A stretch of DNA of 64,000 nucleotides from Diacronema lutheri. Lineage: Eukaryota > Haptophyta > Pavlovophyceae > Pavlovales > Pavlovaceae. The stretch's first letter is position 1; every line of letters begins with the position of its first letter. A program made the translations under genes and the position numbers. Below are positions 1 to 12,977 of this stretch, piece after piece. The DNA lies in assembly GCA_019448385.1 (NCBI GenBank), contig JAGTXO010000008.1, positions 248,001 to 312,000 of the forward strand, in the 5' to 3' direction. The notes beneath the pieces were generated by a model that was not told the origin of the DNA, ran no database searches, and was given only the letters and a program-made list of their open reading frames with translations.

Positions 1-3000
1 CGGAGCAGCCCGTTCACGACGCGCGATGGATGCATCAGGCACGCGGTGGACACCTGCGTCGCCTCCGCCTCGAGGATCTCCGTGAGGCCCACCGCGCAGA
101 CGGGCTGGACGCCCTCGGCCATCTCGCCGACGGCGCGCGCCGTCGCCGCCTTGGTCTGCGCGGCGGCTTGCTCGGCGGGCTTGCCTCGGGGCGCTGCACC
201 GTACGTGCTCTCGTCCTTGTGCCAGCCGATGGCCGAGAAGATCGCACGGACGGTTCCCTTGTCCATCGTGGTCGACGTGTGCACGCTGGTCGACGGGCCG
301 CCCGACGCCGCGCCGACGGCCTGCGCGCTCGCCACCGCAGCCTCGTCGCGCACCACCTTGTTGATGACGCGGTACGCCTGTGTCGTGAGCCTGTGCACGG
401 CCGCCGCGATGCGCCGCAGCTCCTTCCGCGCACCGGGCTGCGCCGTCACCGCCTGCGGCCCCGCGTTGAGCGTCGAGCGCTTGACCACGAAGCCCGGGAG
501 CACGCTGACGCGCGTGCGCGCCGTCGCGCCGCCGGCGGCGCGCGCGCTCGGCGCAGCGGGCTCGTCCACGCGCGCGCGCTCGACGCCGCGCGCGCGGGGA
601 ACGCTCGGCGCGCGCGCGCCCGCGGCGTCGCGCGCGCTCGCGGCGGCACCCGCCGCGGCGCGCTTGCCCGCGGCGCCCGACTCGCCGTGCGCGCGAAGCG
701 GCGCCGACGCCAATGCCGACGCCGCGCCCGCGCCGCCGCTGCCGCTGCCCGATACGCCCGCGCGCCGCTTCTGCTCGTCGCGCGTCTTGCGGAACTGGGC
801 GACGAGGTCGCTGCTCACGTTGGCCTCAGGCTCCCACGTGTCGGCGCTCTCGTCGTAGCCCCGCCACCTGATCCGGAACTGGAACGTCACCTTCTTGCCC
901 GCCTTGCGGCGCTCGTCGACGACCGCCTCGACCTCGTACGTGCGCGCCTCCTCGTCGACGCTCGCGCCCGCCGCGCTCGCGCCCGTGTCCGGCCACCCAG
1001 CGACCGTGCCGCCCAGCCTCTCGGCGGCCGCGCGCAGCTGCCGCTCGCGCTGGGCGGCCGCGGCGCCTCGCGCGACCAGCGCGGGCAGCATGCCCGCGCC
1101 GCCCGCGAGGCCGTGCGCGCCGACGCTGGCGGTCATCAGCGCGTCGAGGCACGCGAACGTTGCGAGCGCACGCGCGCCATCGTCGCCGCCGCGCGGCTGC
1201 GAGCGCACGACGGGCGATGGCCGCGGCTCCCCCTCGGCCGCGAGCAGCGGCCAGATCGCACTGGCCAGCGCGACGGCATGCGCGCCGACCGCGACGGCCA
1301 CGTCCGCGTCGAGCGGCGCAAAGTCGTAGCGCACGAGCGCGGCCGGGCGCGAGTCGTCCGTCGGCCGGTCGGCGACGAGCAGCCCGACCGGGCGCGGCGG
1401 CTCGCCGGACGGCGCGGCGACGGGCACGCAGAGGAGCACGACGAGCAGGCGCGGCGTGCCGCCGAGCAGCGCGCGCGCGGCATCCGCCCCGTCGGCTCCG
1501 CCGCGCGCGGCCGCGGCGAGCAGCTCGGCCGCGCGCGTCGGGCCCAGCGCCGTGCGCGCGTCCTTGCGCGCGCGTGCGCGGGCCGTGTACGCGGCGCAGG
1601 CGTCGTCGAGCACCGCCGCGCTGGGCGCGGTGCCAGTCGTCGCCCACGCGCGCAGCGCGTCGCGCACCCGCGTGACGATCGCCTGGTCGACTGCCGCCTC
1701 GCCGGCAGCGTGCGCCGGCGCGCACGCCGGCGGTGCGGCGGCAGGCGCGAGCGCGGGCGCGCCGTCGGCGCCGTCAACGCCGACGGCGCCGTCGGCGCGC
1801 CGCCACGCGAGCTTCGCCTCGATCTGCTGCCGGACGGCGTGGCAGTGCCGGTCGATGCCGCGCGCGTCGTCGAGCGCGGCCAGCGCGTCCTCAGCGGCGG
1901 GACGGCCGCTCGCGTCCGCGACGGCCTGCAGGCAGAGCAGCGCGGCCGCACGCGCGTTGCACGCGCTCTGCGGCTCGGGCGCGAGCGCGAGCCCGAGCTC
2001 GAGCGGCGACGCGCCTCGCGCCGCGGCGATCGCGTCCATCAGCACGTCCAACCGCTGCACCAGCGCCCTGTGCGCGTCGCGCGGCGCGCCCGTCGACGGC
2101 GCGCGCGAGCGCGTCGCCAGGAGCCCGAGCGCGCGCGCCGGCGCGCCCGCCGGCGTGTGCAGCACGAGCAGCGCCGCGCCCGCCAAGCTCGCGTTGCGCG
2201 TGACGAGCGCGAAGATGCGCGTCGCCTCGTGCGCGCCCACCGACGCCCAGATCGCAGCGCGATCGGCGTCCGTCTGCGCGTCGCACAGGTCGCGCACGTC
2301 GTCCGGCGCGAGCAGCGCGCCGCCGCCGGCGGAGCGCGCGACGATCGCCCGCGCCTCCGCCACGAAGACGGCCTGCGGCAGGTCGGCGTGGCGCGCGTCG
2401 ACGATGGCGCGCGTCGCGTGCACGCCGAGCTCCACGCCGCGGTAGAAGGCGCGCGCGTTGGCCGCGCGCGCGTGCGCCGGCCGTCCGTCCGCGTTGCGCC
2501 TCGCGCGCGCCTGCTTGCTCGTGCGCGCGAGGCCGTCGCGTGGCGGTGGCGGCAGCGTGGCGAGGAAGCGCGCGGCGGGCGGCGGCGCGCGCACGCCGCG
2601 CTGCCGCCGTGCGATGGCCGCGAGCCGCCGGCCCGCCGCGCTGCCGCCCGCGCCGACGTGCTGCCGGCGGCCGAGCGCCGCCGGTGGCGGCGGCGGCGGC
2701 GGCGCGGCGGCGGGCGGCGGCGCGACGGCGGGCGGCGGCGCGGCGGCGGGCGGCGGCGCGGCGGTGGGCGGCGGCGCGGCGGCGGGCGGCAGCGGCGGCG
2801 GCGCGGCGGCGACGGCAGCACCAGTCGGCTTGTCCGCCCACGCACCCGAGACGCTGTCCCAGGCCTTGCCCGGTGGCGCGCGCCCACGCGGCCGCGGGTG
2901 GCGGGCTCGAGCGGCGGGGGGCGGGCGGCCGGCGCGCCAGTCGAAGACAGGTGCAACCGTGGCGGCAGGCGCCGAGTGCAGCGCGTCGGTCACAGAGCGC

Positions 3001-6000
3001 GTGGTGCGCGCGGCGACCGTGGCGCGCATGGCGGGCGGGCGGTGAGCAGCGCCCGCCGGCGCGCCGGCGGGCGCGGCAGCCGGCGCGCCGGCGGGCGCGG
3101 CCGCCTCGAGCCCGGCGGAGGCGCCGCGCTTGCGCTTGCGCGTGCCGCCGCGCGTGCGCCTGCGCGCGCGCCCGCCGCGCGCCCGTTCGGCCTGCGCGTC
3201 GCCAGCCGCGTCGCCGGCCGCGTCGCCGCGCCGCACGTAGACGACCGCGAACGCCTCCTCGCCGGTCCCGTCGACGCCGCCGCGCGCGCGGCGCAGGACC
3301 GACCGCCACTGCAGCCGCCGCGCGCGGCCGGGCTCGCACGCAAACCAGCGCCCACCGCGCCTGACGACGGCCACAAAGTCGTCGTCGCGCCGCCCGCGCC
3401 GGCGCGTGCGCAGCAGCACGCACTGCACGTCGAGCCAGCCCTCGTGCCAGTCGGCCGTGCTGGGGGCGACGCGAATCGACTGCGGGAGCTCGACGCCAAA
3501 GCCGGCGAGCCGCACGATGTGCGCGACGATGACGCTCGAAATGGCGGGGGCGCTCGACGGGTCGCCCGCTGCAGCGAGCACCGCCCCGCCCCAGTGCTCA
3601 CGCGTGACGCAATCCGCGTCCTCGACGTGCACGTGCGCCACGCTCGCGCCGAGCTGGTGCAGCAACGCGCAGATGTCGGCGTCGACCGTCCTCTCCTCCT
3701 CGGCCGCCTTGGCCGTGCCGCGGGCGGCGGCGTCGCCTGCCGGCTGCCCGAGGTACGCGATCGCCCGCTCGACGGCCGCGCGCTCCGCACGCGCTGCGCT
3801 GTCGATCGCCGCATTGCCGACGGGCGCGCGCAGCGCCGCGATCGCGTCTTGCAACGCCGTCGCGTCGCCCGTCGCCGCCGTCGCCGCCACCGCCGCCGCG
3901 CTCGCGGTGCCGTGCGCGACGGCGTGCAGCGCGGCGGCGCGCGCGGCGGGGATGCGCCCGTCCAGCGCGAGCACGAGCGGCGGCCCGGCCGGCGTCTGCT
4001 GCCGCCGGTGCCGCCGGCTCGCAGCCGGGTGGTCGGCGCGCGCGCGCTCGAGCCGCGCGCGCCGCTCGACGACGCGCGCCCAGAAGGCCTGCACCCTCGG
4101 CTGCGCGAATGCAAGCCAGCCGGCGCCGCGCGTCACGACGTGCACGACGATCCGGTCCTCGTGCCTGAGGTACTGCACGTAGAGCGCTTTGCGCACGCCG
4201 AGGACGTGCATGCCGAGCTGCAGCTGATCGCGGTGCGGCTGCGGCGGCCCGTCCTCGTGCGCCTTGGCGTCCGCCTTGGTGAGCGTCTTCACCTCGACGA
4301 GGACCTGCTCGTTGTCTTCGGGGAGGATGGCGAGCCCGTCCGGCGAGAAGGCGAACGGCGCGCTCTTGTCGTGCGGGTCCGCACGCACCATCGGCAGGTT
4401 GCACACGACGGTGATGCCGTACGCGGCCGCCAGCTTGCGCAGCGCGACGGCCTCGCCGAGGATGCCCGCGGTCGTCGCCTTGGTCCGCACCTCGCGCCGC
4501 CGCCGGTGCACGTACTCGTCGGTGAGCGTCTCGTGCGCGACGCCGGCGTTGTCGTTCACGACGTCGCCAACCTTGCTGCCCGTGACCTCCTCCCATCGCT
4601 CGTCGTGCCAGCGCGGGCTGCGCTGCGCGGGCGCGCCCGCGCCGACGGCGTCGAGCACGCGGCGCAGCGCTGTGCCGTCGGGCGCAGCAGGCACGCGCGC
4701 GCGGTCCTGGGCCTCGCGAGCGTCGAGGACGCAGCCCGTAGTGGAATCTTGGGGCAGGTCGAGCTTGCTCGCCTCGCCGTAGCGGCTCTCCAGCTGGCGC
4801 GGTGCGTCGGCAGGGCCGCCGTCCGTGCGCGCACCCGACGCGCCCGCCAGTGCACGCGGCGCAGCGTCCGAGGCGCCCGCCGCGCCCGCGCCGCCGCCAA
4901 TCGCGCCAGCGCACGCGCGCGCCGCGACCTGCGGACGGCCAGCCGCAGGGACCTCGTCCGCTCGGCCGGCCGCTGCGTCGGCCGTCCGCTTGGCCACCTC
5001 GCGCACGTCTCCGAGCGCGAGCGTGGCTGGCGCCGTCCAGCTCCCGTGGCGTTTGTTCCAAAACTCGAGCAGCCCGCCAAGGAAGGGCGTGCCCGTCGGG
5101 CGGTCCTCGGGCACCTCCGCCAGGATCGCGTCGACGCGCAGCGCGGCCGCCACATCGCAAAACGCGCGCGCGGCGCGCGCCATCCGCTCGGCGCGCGCGC
5201 CGCCGTCGTCCGCCGCGCGGCGGATGGCGTGGCTCACGTGCGCGACGCGGAGCGAGACGACGGCGTGCGCCGGCGCGTCGGCGCCCGTGCCGAGCGTGTG
5301 CCGCCGGATGGCCAGCTGCCCATCGCCCATGCGCGGCGGCAGCGACGCGCACGCCGCGACGGTCGTCGTGCCGGCCGCGCTGTCGCACAGCCAGCTCGCC
5401 TCGCCGCCGCCCGCAAACTCAAAGGTCGCGAAGCCCTCGCGGCCGAAAAGCGCGACGAAGTGGTCGAGCACCGCCTTGTTGATCGCGCGCGCCGCCGGCC
5501 GCGTCGATGCGCCGCGGGCAGCGCCACCCGCCGCGCCGCGCGCATCGCCGCACGTCGCAGGGCAGGTGCAGCCGGACGCGCGCACGCCGTCCGACCGCGT
5601 CCGCGGCAGCTCGAGCTCGCGCACCTTGGGGCAGAACCAGAGCGGGTTGGACGCCTCGAGGCACAGCACGACGAGCCGCCCGTCCGTGCCGGCCAGCGCG
5701 CGCGCGTCGCGCAGCAGCTCGACGGCGAGCTCGGACGTCGCCGCGTGCACCGCCGGCTCGCCCGTCGCGCGGTCGGGCGGGAAGAGGCCGCCGCCGACGA
5801 GCGGGCTGGGGCAGCGGCCGAGCATCACGAGCAGCGGCGGCGGCGGCGTCTGCGGCGCCTGCTGCCCGACCGCAGCCGCCGTCAGCCCGGCCAGGTCGGA
5901 GCTCGTGCGGAGGGCCTTGAGCGCGACGCGCGAGCCGGTGCCCGCCTGCTCGGAAAACGTGGCGAGCATGGCGCACGTGCTCGCCCTCGCGCCGCACTGC

Positions 6001-8324
6001 CAGCTGACGCGCGCGAGGAGGCCTTCCAGCGTGTCGTTTTCGCGCGGCCGCGTGACCGCGTCGAGCGCCGCCGGGCCGAGCTGGAGGCTGCCGGGCGTGA
6101 CGCACAGCACCGCCTCGTGGTAGGCGCGCAGCAGCTCCCTCGGCAGCTGCTCGGCGGGCGTCGCCGCCTGCCCGCCCACCCACCGTGCACCGTGGCCGCC
6201 GTCGCCCGCGCCCGCGAGCCGGACCGCCGGCCCGCCCGTGATCGCCGAGGTCGGTGGCGTGCCGAGCGCGTCGACGAGCGCGCGCACGGGCGCGACACGC
6301 CTGCGCGCAGCGTCCGCGCCGACGGCGAGCGCGGCGATCTGAGCGCCGTCCCATGCGCGCTCCCTCGCGTCGTCCCGCGCGGCCGCCGGCGCGGCGCCCG
6401 GCCGCGCGCCGGGCGGCACCGCGCACGCCGCCGCGACGACCTCCGCGCGCGCGCCGGCGGCGTCGGGCGCGTGCAGCTGCGCGAGCGCGCCAAAGAGCGC
6501 GGCGGCCGAGCGGTAGCGGCCGTGCGCCGCGACGAGCGCGTAGAGCACGCGCAGCGCGGCCACGCCCGCCTGGTCGGGCGCGTCGTCAGCGATTTGCTCG
6601 ACCTCCCACGTGCGCGTGGGCGGCGGGCTGCCGTCGGCCGGGTCCGGACGCAGCGCCCACGCGCGCTCGACGATCGCGTTGAACACGCCGTGCGCGGCGC
6701 CCTCGTCAAACTCGGCGGCGCCCGCCGCGTGCGCGCACCACCCGTGCACGCGCGACGTGGGCGCGTCCACGGCGCGCTGCACGACGAGCACCGCCGGCCG
6801 GTCGACGCAGCCGAGGCTCACCGCCGCGTGCTTGCCCTCGAGCAGCGCCGCCGCCGCAGCCTCGACCAAGGCGTCATCAGGCGCGTCGCCGACGACGACG
6901 GCACAGCCGTCGCCGTACTCGGCCTGCATCGCGGCGACGCACGACGCGACAAAGTCGCCGCCCGCGGCCGCCGCGTGTCGCGCCGCCAGCATCCGGCGCG
7001 CGATGGCAAGCCAGACGTACTCGGCCGGCGCGCGCGCGGCGCGCGCGCGAGGCGCGCCGGCCGCGCCGCGTGCGCCCGCGCGTGCGCCTCCAGCGGCCGC
7101 AACGGCCGAGGCGGCTGGAGCGGCGGTGAGCGTGCGCCGCGCGCGCTTCGCCGGCCGCGTGATGGGCGATGCACCCGCCATCGCACCGCCCGCAGCAGCC
7201 GGTGCGGCCGCCACAGCGCCCGCCGCGACGCCACTCGTCACGACGCCCGTGGCGGGCGGCGCGGCGGCGGACGTGGCCGCCTCGACGGGCGTCGCGCAAC
7301 TACCGCCAGCGGTCGCGGACGCGCCCGGCGACGCGTCGGCGAGGAGGTGGCGCAGCACGCCGCGCGCGAGCGCGACTCGCACGGCGAGCGTCAGCGCGCG
7401 CAGGCGGTCGGAAGGCGAGGCGTCGCGCTCGGCGTCGGCGGACGTGGCGGCAGCAGGCGGGGCGGCGGGCGGCACGGCGGCGGGCTGGGCGGCCGCCGGC
7501 GCAACCTCGTCGGCCTTGGCCAGCCAGACGAGCCCGGCGACTGCGAGCACGACGCTGTACGCGCCGACATCGTCACCCGCAACGCGCGCCAGCCGGGCGT
7601 GGGCGTCGGCCTCGGACACGGCGACGTGGAAGAGCACGTCGTCGCGGGCAGCTTGCTCGGCAAACTGACGCAGCTGCTTGGCCATCGTCACGCCGGCGAC
7701 GCACGCCTCGCCCGCCTCTGCCTCGACCTGCTCGTCCTGGCCGATGGCGGACGCGCCGGCCTCGGCGCCACCGTCGAGTGTCCGGCGGCGCTCGAGGGCA
7801 AAGCCACGCACACAGACGCGCTGGAGGCCGCCGAGCGCGCCCGCCTTCTCGTGCAGCGCGCACGACAGCTCGACCACCGAGTCCACGCGCCTCGCGGCGG
7901 CGCCCCCCCGCTCGCCGCGCGTGGCCGCGCGCACGACGAACACCGTGAATTGCGCGCGCTTCGCCGCGCGCGCCGACGCGCACGCGTGCTTCAGGAGCCG
8001 GCAAAGCGCGGGCCTTTGCGCCGCTGCGCCCCGCGTGCACAGCAGCAGTTGGCCGCGCTCGTCGCCCAGCTCCTGCTCGACGGCGGCCTCGAGCGCGTCG
8101 TCCGTCAAATCGCCGTGCTCCGTCGAGGCGAGCGCGCGCGCAGCCGCGAGCGCCAGCTCGCCTGCGCCCGCGCGCCGCCGGCGGCGCGCACCGGCGGGCG
8201 CGTGCGGCGCCGACGCGTGTGACGACGCCGCCGCGTCCGCGCGCGCACACGCGGCGCGCAACGCCTCACGCGCCGAGGCGGCCGCGCGCGCCCTGGGCGC
8301 GAGCTTCAAGAACGTGCGCGCGGC

Positions 8325-8397
<73 letters not shown>

Positions 8398-11300
8398 TCG
8401 CCCGCGTCGCCGGCCGGCGGCGGCGGTGGCGGCGGTGGCGGCGCGGCCACGGCGGCGGCAGCAGCGGCGGCGGCGGCGGTGGCGGCGGCGGCGGCGCCCA
8501 GCGCGGGCGGCGGCGGCGTGGCGGCGGCGGTGGCGGCGGCGGTGACGCCAGCGGCGGCCTTGGCGCCGCGCGTCTGCGGCGGCGTTTCGGCGCCATCGGG
8601 GCTGCCCCCGCCGCGCACCGCGCTCGTGACCGCGCAGACGCCGCCCGGCGCACGATCGCTGGCCGCGCCGGTCTGCGCGACGCGGAGGCGCTCGCCGACA
8701 GCGTACATGTCCGCCACGCTGAACGTGCGCGGCGCGGACGAGCAGCCCGCCGCGGCGAGCGCGTCGTTGAGCGCGCCCACTATCGCGAGGCCGCACGTCG
8801 CGCCACGCTGCGCCGCCTCGTTGAGCAGCCGCGCGCGGCGCACGCGCGAAATGTCGAGACCCGCCGCGTGCAGCGTGGCAGTTATCGCCGTGGCGAGCAT
8901 GAGCGCCTGCCTGCAGGGCGACGCGAGCGTGTCGACGAGCACCGCGTCGTAGCGATGCTCGCCCGCGCGCGCGACGCGCACAAGGCGCAACGCGGTGAAA
9001 TGGCCGGAGGCGAGCTGCGCGCCGTCGTCACCGCCCGCGCCGCCGCGCTCGTCCGACGGGCTCCACACGCCGATGACAGCCTGCGTTGTCGCCTCGCTGC
9101 GCAGGCGGTGCAGCAGCGCGGCGCGCTCGGCGTCGTCCTGGAACACCGCGGGTTGCGCGGCGAGCGGCACGTGGCAGACATGCCCGCCGCCGGCCTGCCC
9201 GTGCACGCGCAGCACGACCTCGCAGCACGCGTCGACGGTTGAGGCGAGCATGTCGCCGCTGGCGATGCGCTCCACCTCTGCCTGCGGGAGGCCGGCGCTC
9301 GCGGCGGCGGCGGCCAGCCGGCGCGCAGCCGCGTCGCCCGCCCACGCAAGCAGCGCCGAGTTGGCGGGTTGGAGGGGAAGCTCAAAGGCGGCTGGTTCGG
9401 TGGCGGTAGCCTCGTTGGCAACGGGCACGTTGGCGGTGCGCGCGTTGGCGGCGGGCGCGGCGGCGATGGCTGGTGGGGCGGAAGACGCGCCCGCGGCGGC
9501 AGGCGCGGACGCGACAGCGGCAGCGACTAGTGGGGCGGGGAAAACGCCGTCGGTGGCAGGCGCGGAGGCGAGTGCAGGAGCAACTAGTGGGGCGGGAAAA
9601 TCGGCGGCAGGCGCGAAGGCGGATGCAGCAGCGGCTAGTGCGGCGGGGAAAACACCGTCGGCGGCAGGCGCGAAGGCGGATGCAGGAGCGCCCAGCGGGG
9701 CGCAGAAAACACCGTCGGCGGCAGGCGCGAAGGCGACAGCAGCAGCGGCCAGTGGAGCGGAGGCGCAGGGCCACGCGCGCGCCAGCCGTGCAAGCCCAAG
9801 CCGCGCGCGAGCGACGCACGCGCCGATGGCCGAGGCGGCGGCGCAGGCCACGACGTGGCCTGGCACCGGTGTGGCCAGCCGCTCGCGGGTGTGCACGTCG
9901 AGCCGCGCCCCACGCCAAGAGCGGCGGCGCGCTGAACGGAGGCGCGCGACCCCGATCGATCCGCCCGCGCACGCGCGCGCCGGCTCAGTGTGGCCAACGC
10001 GCGCCGCTATGCAAGGCGCGCGCGCGATAACGGCGGCTGTCGGCCGTGGCGTGCGCGTGGCGGCGCCGCGGCGACGGGCGCGGCACACGAGCCGCTCGGG
10101 CGCGCCGCCGCCGCGCGGCACGATGTCGAGCAGCACGGTCACGCCGCGCGCGCGCGCGACCGCCGTGCACGCGAGCCGCACGGGCAGCGGCGGCCCGTCC
10201 GGGCGCGCGAGCGCCGCCACCTCGGCGTCGGTGAGGCTGTGCAGCTCGCGGCGCGCGCGCGCGAACGCGGCGATGTCCGCGCGCAGCTCCGCGTCCGTGC
10301 CGAGCGCGGCACGCGCGTGCACGGGGAGCGACGCGCGCAGCGCGTGGAGCACGCCGCCGCGCGCGCCGCGCGGCGCCGGCGCGCGCTCGCGCTCAGCGCG
10401 CGCGGCGCGCGTGAGCTCGCGCACCGCGCGCGCGAGATTGCGCCGCGCGGCCGCGACGGGAGGGCTAGGTGCGCGCGCGCGCCGGTTGTAGCGCGGCCGC
10501 GCCGAGTCGAGGGGCGGCGGACGCGGTGCGTACGCCGCGGCGCGGCCCGCGCGCCAAAAGGCCGGCGGCGGGCGCAGCTCCGTCGCGTCGACCGCGGCCG
10601 CGAGCGCGCCGAGCGCGGCGTCGCTGTCGCCCGCCGCGTCGGCCGCGTCGACGAGCACGAAGAGCGCGCCGAGCGCGCGCGACGCGGCCGCCTGCGCGGC
10701 GGTGGGGCGGGCGCAGGCAGCGACGCATGCGGCCGCCATGCCGCGCGCCGCGGCGAACGCCGGTGACGTGACGGCCGCGCCGATGGCAACGGCGGCGGCG
10801 GCGACGGTCGAGGCGGCAGCGCCGGCGATGGAGGTGGCAGCGGCGGCGGCGCTTGCCATCGCGCGGCGCGCGAGACGCGAGGCGCCACCGACCGCCGCCG
10901 CCGCAGCGCGCGCTGCGCGCGCGCCGGTGGCGCGCATCGTCGCCGCGCCAGGCGCCGCCGCGCCGACGCCGCCGGCGCCCGCGCCGTCGCCGCTCTCGGC
11001 CGTGCAGGGCTCCGATGGCGAACCCGGCGTGCGCTGGCGCGTGATGCGCGCGCCGAGGCGCGCGCTCCGCGCCGCGCGGCCGGCGACGTCGAGGAAGCGC
11101 CGTGCGCGCGCCGCGCGCAGGCCACGCGCGCGCGGCGGCGCACCGACAGGCGCCGAGCGCCGCGGCGCGCACGCCGGCGCGTCGCTGTCGGGTTGCGCAG
11201 CGCGCGCGCGGGAACTCGGCGCGGCGTGTGCGGGCGGCGGGCGCGCGCCCGCGCGGCGCAGAGGCGCGAGGCGCCGGCCGCAGACGAGGCGTGTGCGCAA

Positions 11301-12974
11301 CCAGGACGGCGAGGGCCGCAGGGCGCCGTCGACGTCGCGCATCGGCGGGCCGCGAGCCCGCCGCGCAGCCGTGCGGCGCGCGCGAGGCGCTCGGCGGCGC
11401 GCGCGCCGCACGGCGCGCGCGGCGGCGCGCACGCCAGCGACGGCTGCGGCCACGCCGCGCGCCAACACGGCCGCGGCGTGCGCCATCGCACCGAGCACGG
11501 CGCGTGGCGCGCCGAGCAAGCGCAGCAAGCGCGACGCCGTCGCGCGCGCCGGCGCACCGTGTGCAGGGGCCTCGCCAGCGCCAGCACCGACGCCGCCATC
11601 GCCGCAGCCGCAGGTGGCGTCGCCGCCGCCGCAGGCGTCGCGACGGACGCCGCCGCCGCCGAAACAACCGCCGCACACGTCGCCGCCGACGTTGCCACCC
11701 CAGCCGCCGTTGCGTGCGCAGGTGGCTGCGGCGCGTGCGTGCGGGAGGCGTGCCGTGCGGCGCGCATCACACGGGCTGCGCGACGCGAGCGACGCCGCCG
11801 GGGGCCCCGCTGCGCCAGGCGCGCCGTGCGCGCCAGCCTCGCCGGCCTCGCCGGCGCGCGGTCGCGCGCTCGCCTCGACGTGGCCGCCTCCGCCGCCATC
11901 GCCGCCGTCGAACCGGGCGGCGGAGGGCTGCCGCTCGAACCGCTCGTCGGCGTCGGCCGCCACCGCCGCCTCGCGCTCCGCCGCCGCGGCGGCCGCACGG
12001 CGCGCGTGGCGGAGCGCGCGGCCGCCGTCCGCTGCGCGGCGTGGCGGCGCGGGCGCGGGCTTCGGCGCGCGCGGCCCCTCGGCGCGCTCGCGGAGCACGG
12101 CGAGCGGCGTGCCCGTGGCGACGCTCGTGCAGACGCGCCGCAAGGCGGCGCTTACGCACGCGTGGACGACGCGCGCCGTCCGCTTGTCGGCGGCGCGCGC
12201 GGCGCGGCGCGCGGCCTTGGCGGCGGCCTTTTTGGCGCGCCTCTGCTCCGCCTGCTCCGACAGCGCGCGCGCCTGGCGCTCGGCTGCGAGCGCGTCCTCG
12301 GGCGAAACGGTCGGCCTCGGCGGCCGCGCGCGCGCGCTGCGACGCTGCGCGCTGCGGCGGTCGGACGGCGGCTGCCGCGGCGGCGAGGACGGCGAGCGCG
12401 AGCTCGGCGTGGGCGACCAATCGCCGCTGACGGTTGCGAGCGGCGCAAACGGGTTGTCGTCCCCGCGACCCGCGGCGTGCGACAGTGCACGCGGCGTCGG
12501 GCGCCGGCCGACCGCTGGCGGGCCCCACTCGGACGGCGGCTCCGAGGGCGAGCGCGCCGTCGGCGCCGCGCGTTGCGCGGCCGGCGGCGCCTCCCGGTCC
12601 AGCGCCGCCTGCTCTCTCGCCGCGGCCTGCTCGTCACCCTCCGGCACGCCACGCGGCGCGAGCACCGCGGTGGCGCAGCGCGTCGCGTTGAGCAACGCCG
12701 CCTCCATCTGCCGCACGCTGGCCTTGGCGCACGCCACACCCTGTCTCGCCCGGCGCAGCGCCTCGTGCGCGCGGCGCACTTCCGCGTCGGCATCTTCGCG
12801 CATGCCAAAGTGCGCCTGTTGCAGCCGCAGGTCCGCAGGGCGCCCCTGCGCGCGAGGGGCACGGGCGCGGCGGCGCGCGGGTGACGGAGCTGGCGCGCCG
12901 TTCTGCGCTGCGCGCACGCCAATCGACGGGCGCGCGCGCGGCGGGGCGCGCGCGCGCGCGCGCGCGCGCGCTGC
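1..12974 (-). CDS. Giant multidomain protein, C-terminal part (Ulp1-like protease, YqaJ-type nuclease, chromodomain); runs off the left edge
   Basis: A single minus-strand frame is open from a TAG at 12,975-12,977 down past position 1, over 4,300 codons, so neither its true start nor its stop is certain. In protein order I see: Lys/Arg/Glu-rich coiled coil (about 12,980-12,200); a Gly/Cys-rich patch (11,720-11,580); Ala-rich tandem repeats (9,765-9,490); a Ulp1-like cysteine protease domain with H at 9,002, D at 8,933 and Q-R-G-A-T-C-G at 8,810-8,790; a poly-Ala/Pro linker (8,560-8,328); a long region I do not recognise (8,300-4,650); a YqaJ/lambda-exonuclease-like PD-(D/E)XK domain (about 4,640-4,030) with SPDG (D at 4,340), VEVK (E 4,295, K 4,289) and LQLGMHVLG; a stretch weakly like the C-terminal half of a USP (3,620-3,200); a Pro/Ala linker (2,815-2,680); and a chromodomain (938-790; core FRIRWRGYDESADTWEPE). 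Families are from motif recognition; a role in DNA mobility plus chromatin/SUMO-ubiquitin manipulation is inference. Confidence 0.6.
2680..2815. repeat. GC-only low-complexity tract encoding Pro/Ala repeats
   Basis: Imperfect repeats of GGCGGCGCGGCGGC type. On the minus strand they read as blocks of three prolines and three alanines, an interdomain linker inside the giant frame. Confidence 0.8.
8328..8396. repeat. (GGC)n trinucleotide repeat, poly-Ala linker
   Basis: About 22 uninterrupted GGC/GCG units. In the minus-strand giant frame they encode poly-alanine just C-terminal of the second Ulp1-like domain; a further Ala/Pro-rich stretch continues to 8,560. Confidence 0.85.
9490..9765. repeat. 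Imperfect tandem repeat, unit about 60-63 bases, about 4-5 copies
   Basis: Units share GGCAGGCGCGAAGGCGGA and GGGGAAAACACCGTCGG with small differences. Units are a multiple of three, so the giant minus-strand frame stays open through them, encoding Ala/Pro/Phe-rich repeats upstream of the second protease domain. Confidence 0.75.
12936..12971. repeat. Alternating (GC)n tract
   Basis: About 36 bases of nearly pure alternating C and G, prone to form Z-DNA and to be miscounted in sequencing. It lies where the two long minus-strand frames of the giant protein meet. Confidence 0.85.
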
Positions 12975-12977
12975 CTA

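Noticed and set aside
30-8222. A 2,730-codon plus-strand open frame
   Set aside because: It is Arg/Ala-rich shadow sequence opposite the minus-strand giant frame, which carries the chromodomain, nuclease and protease motifs. At this GC content both strands lack stops.
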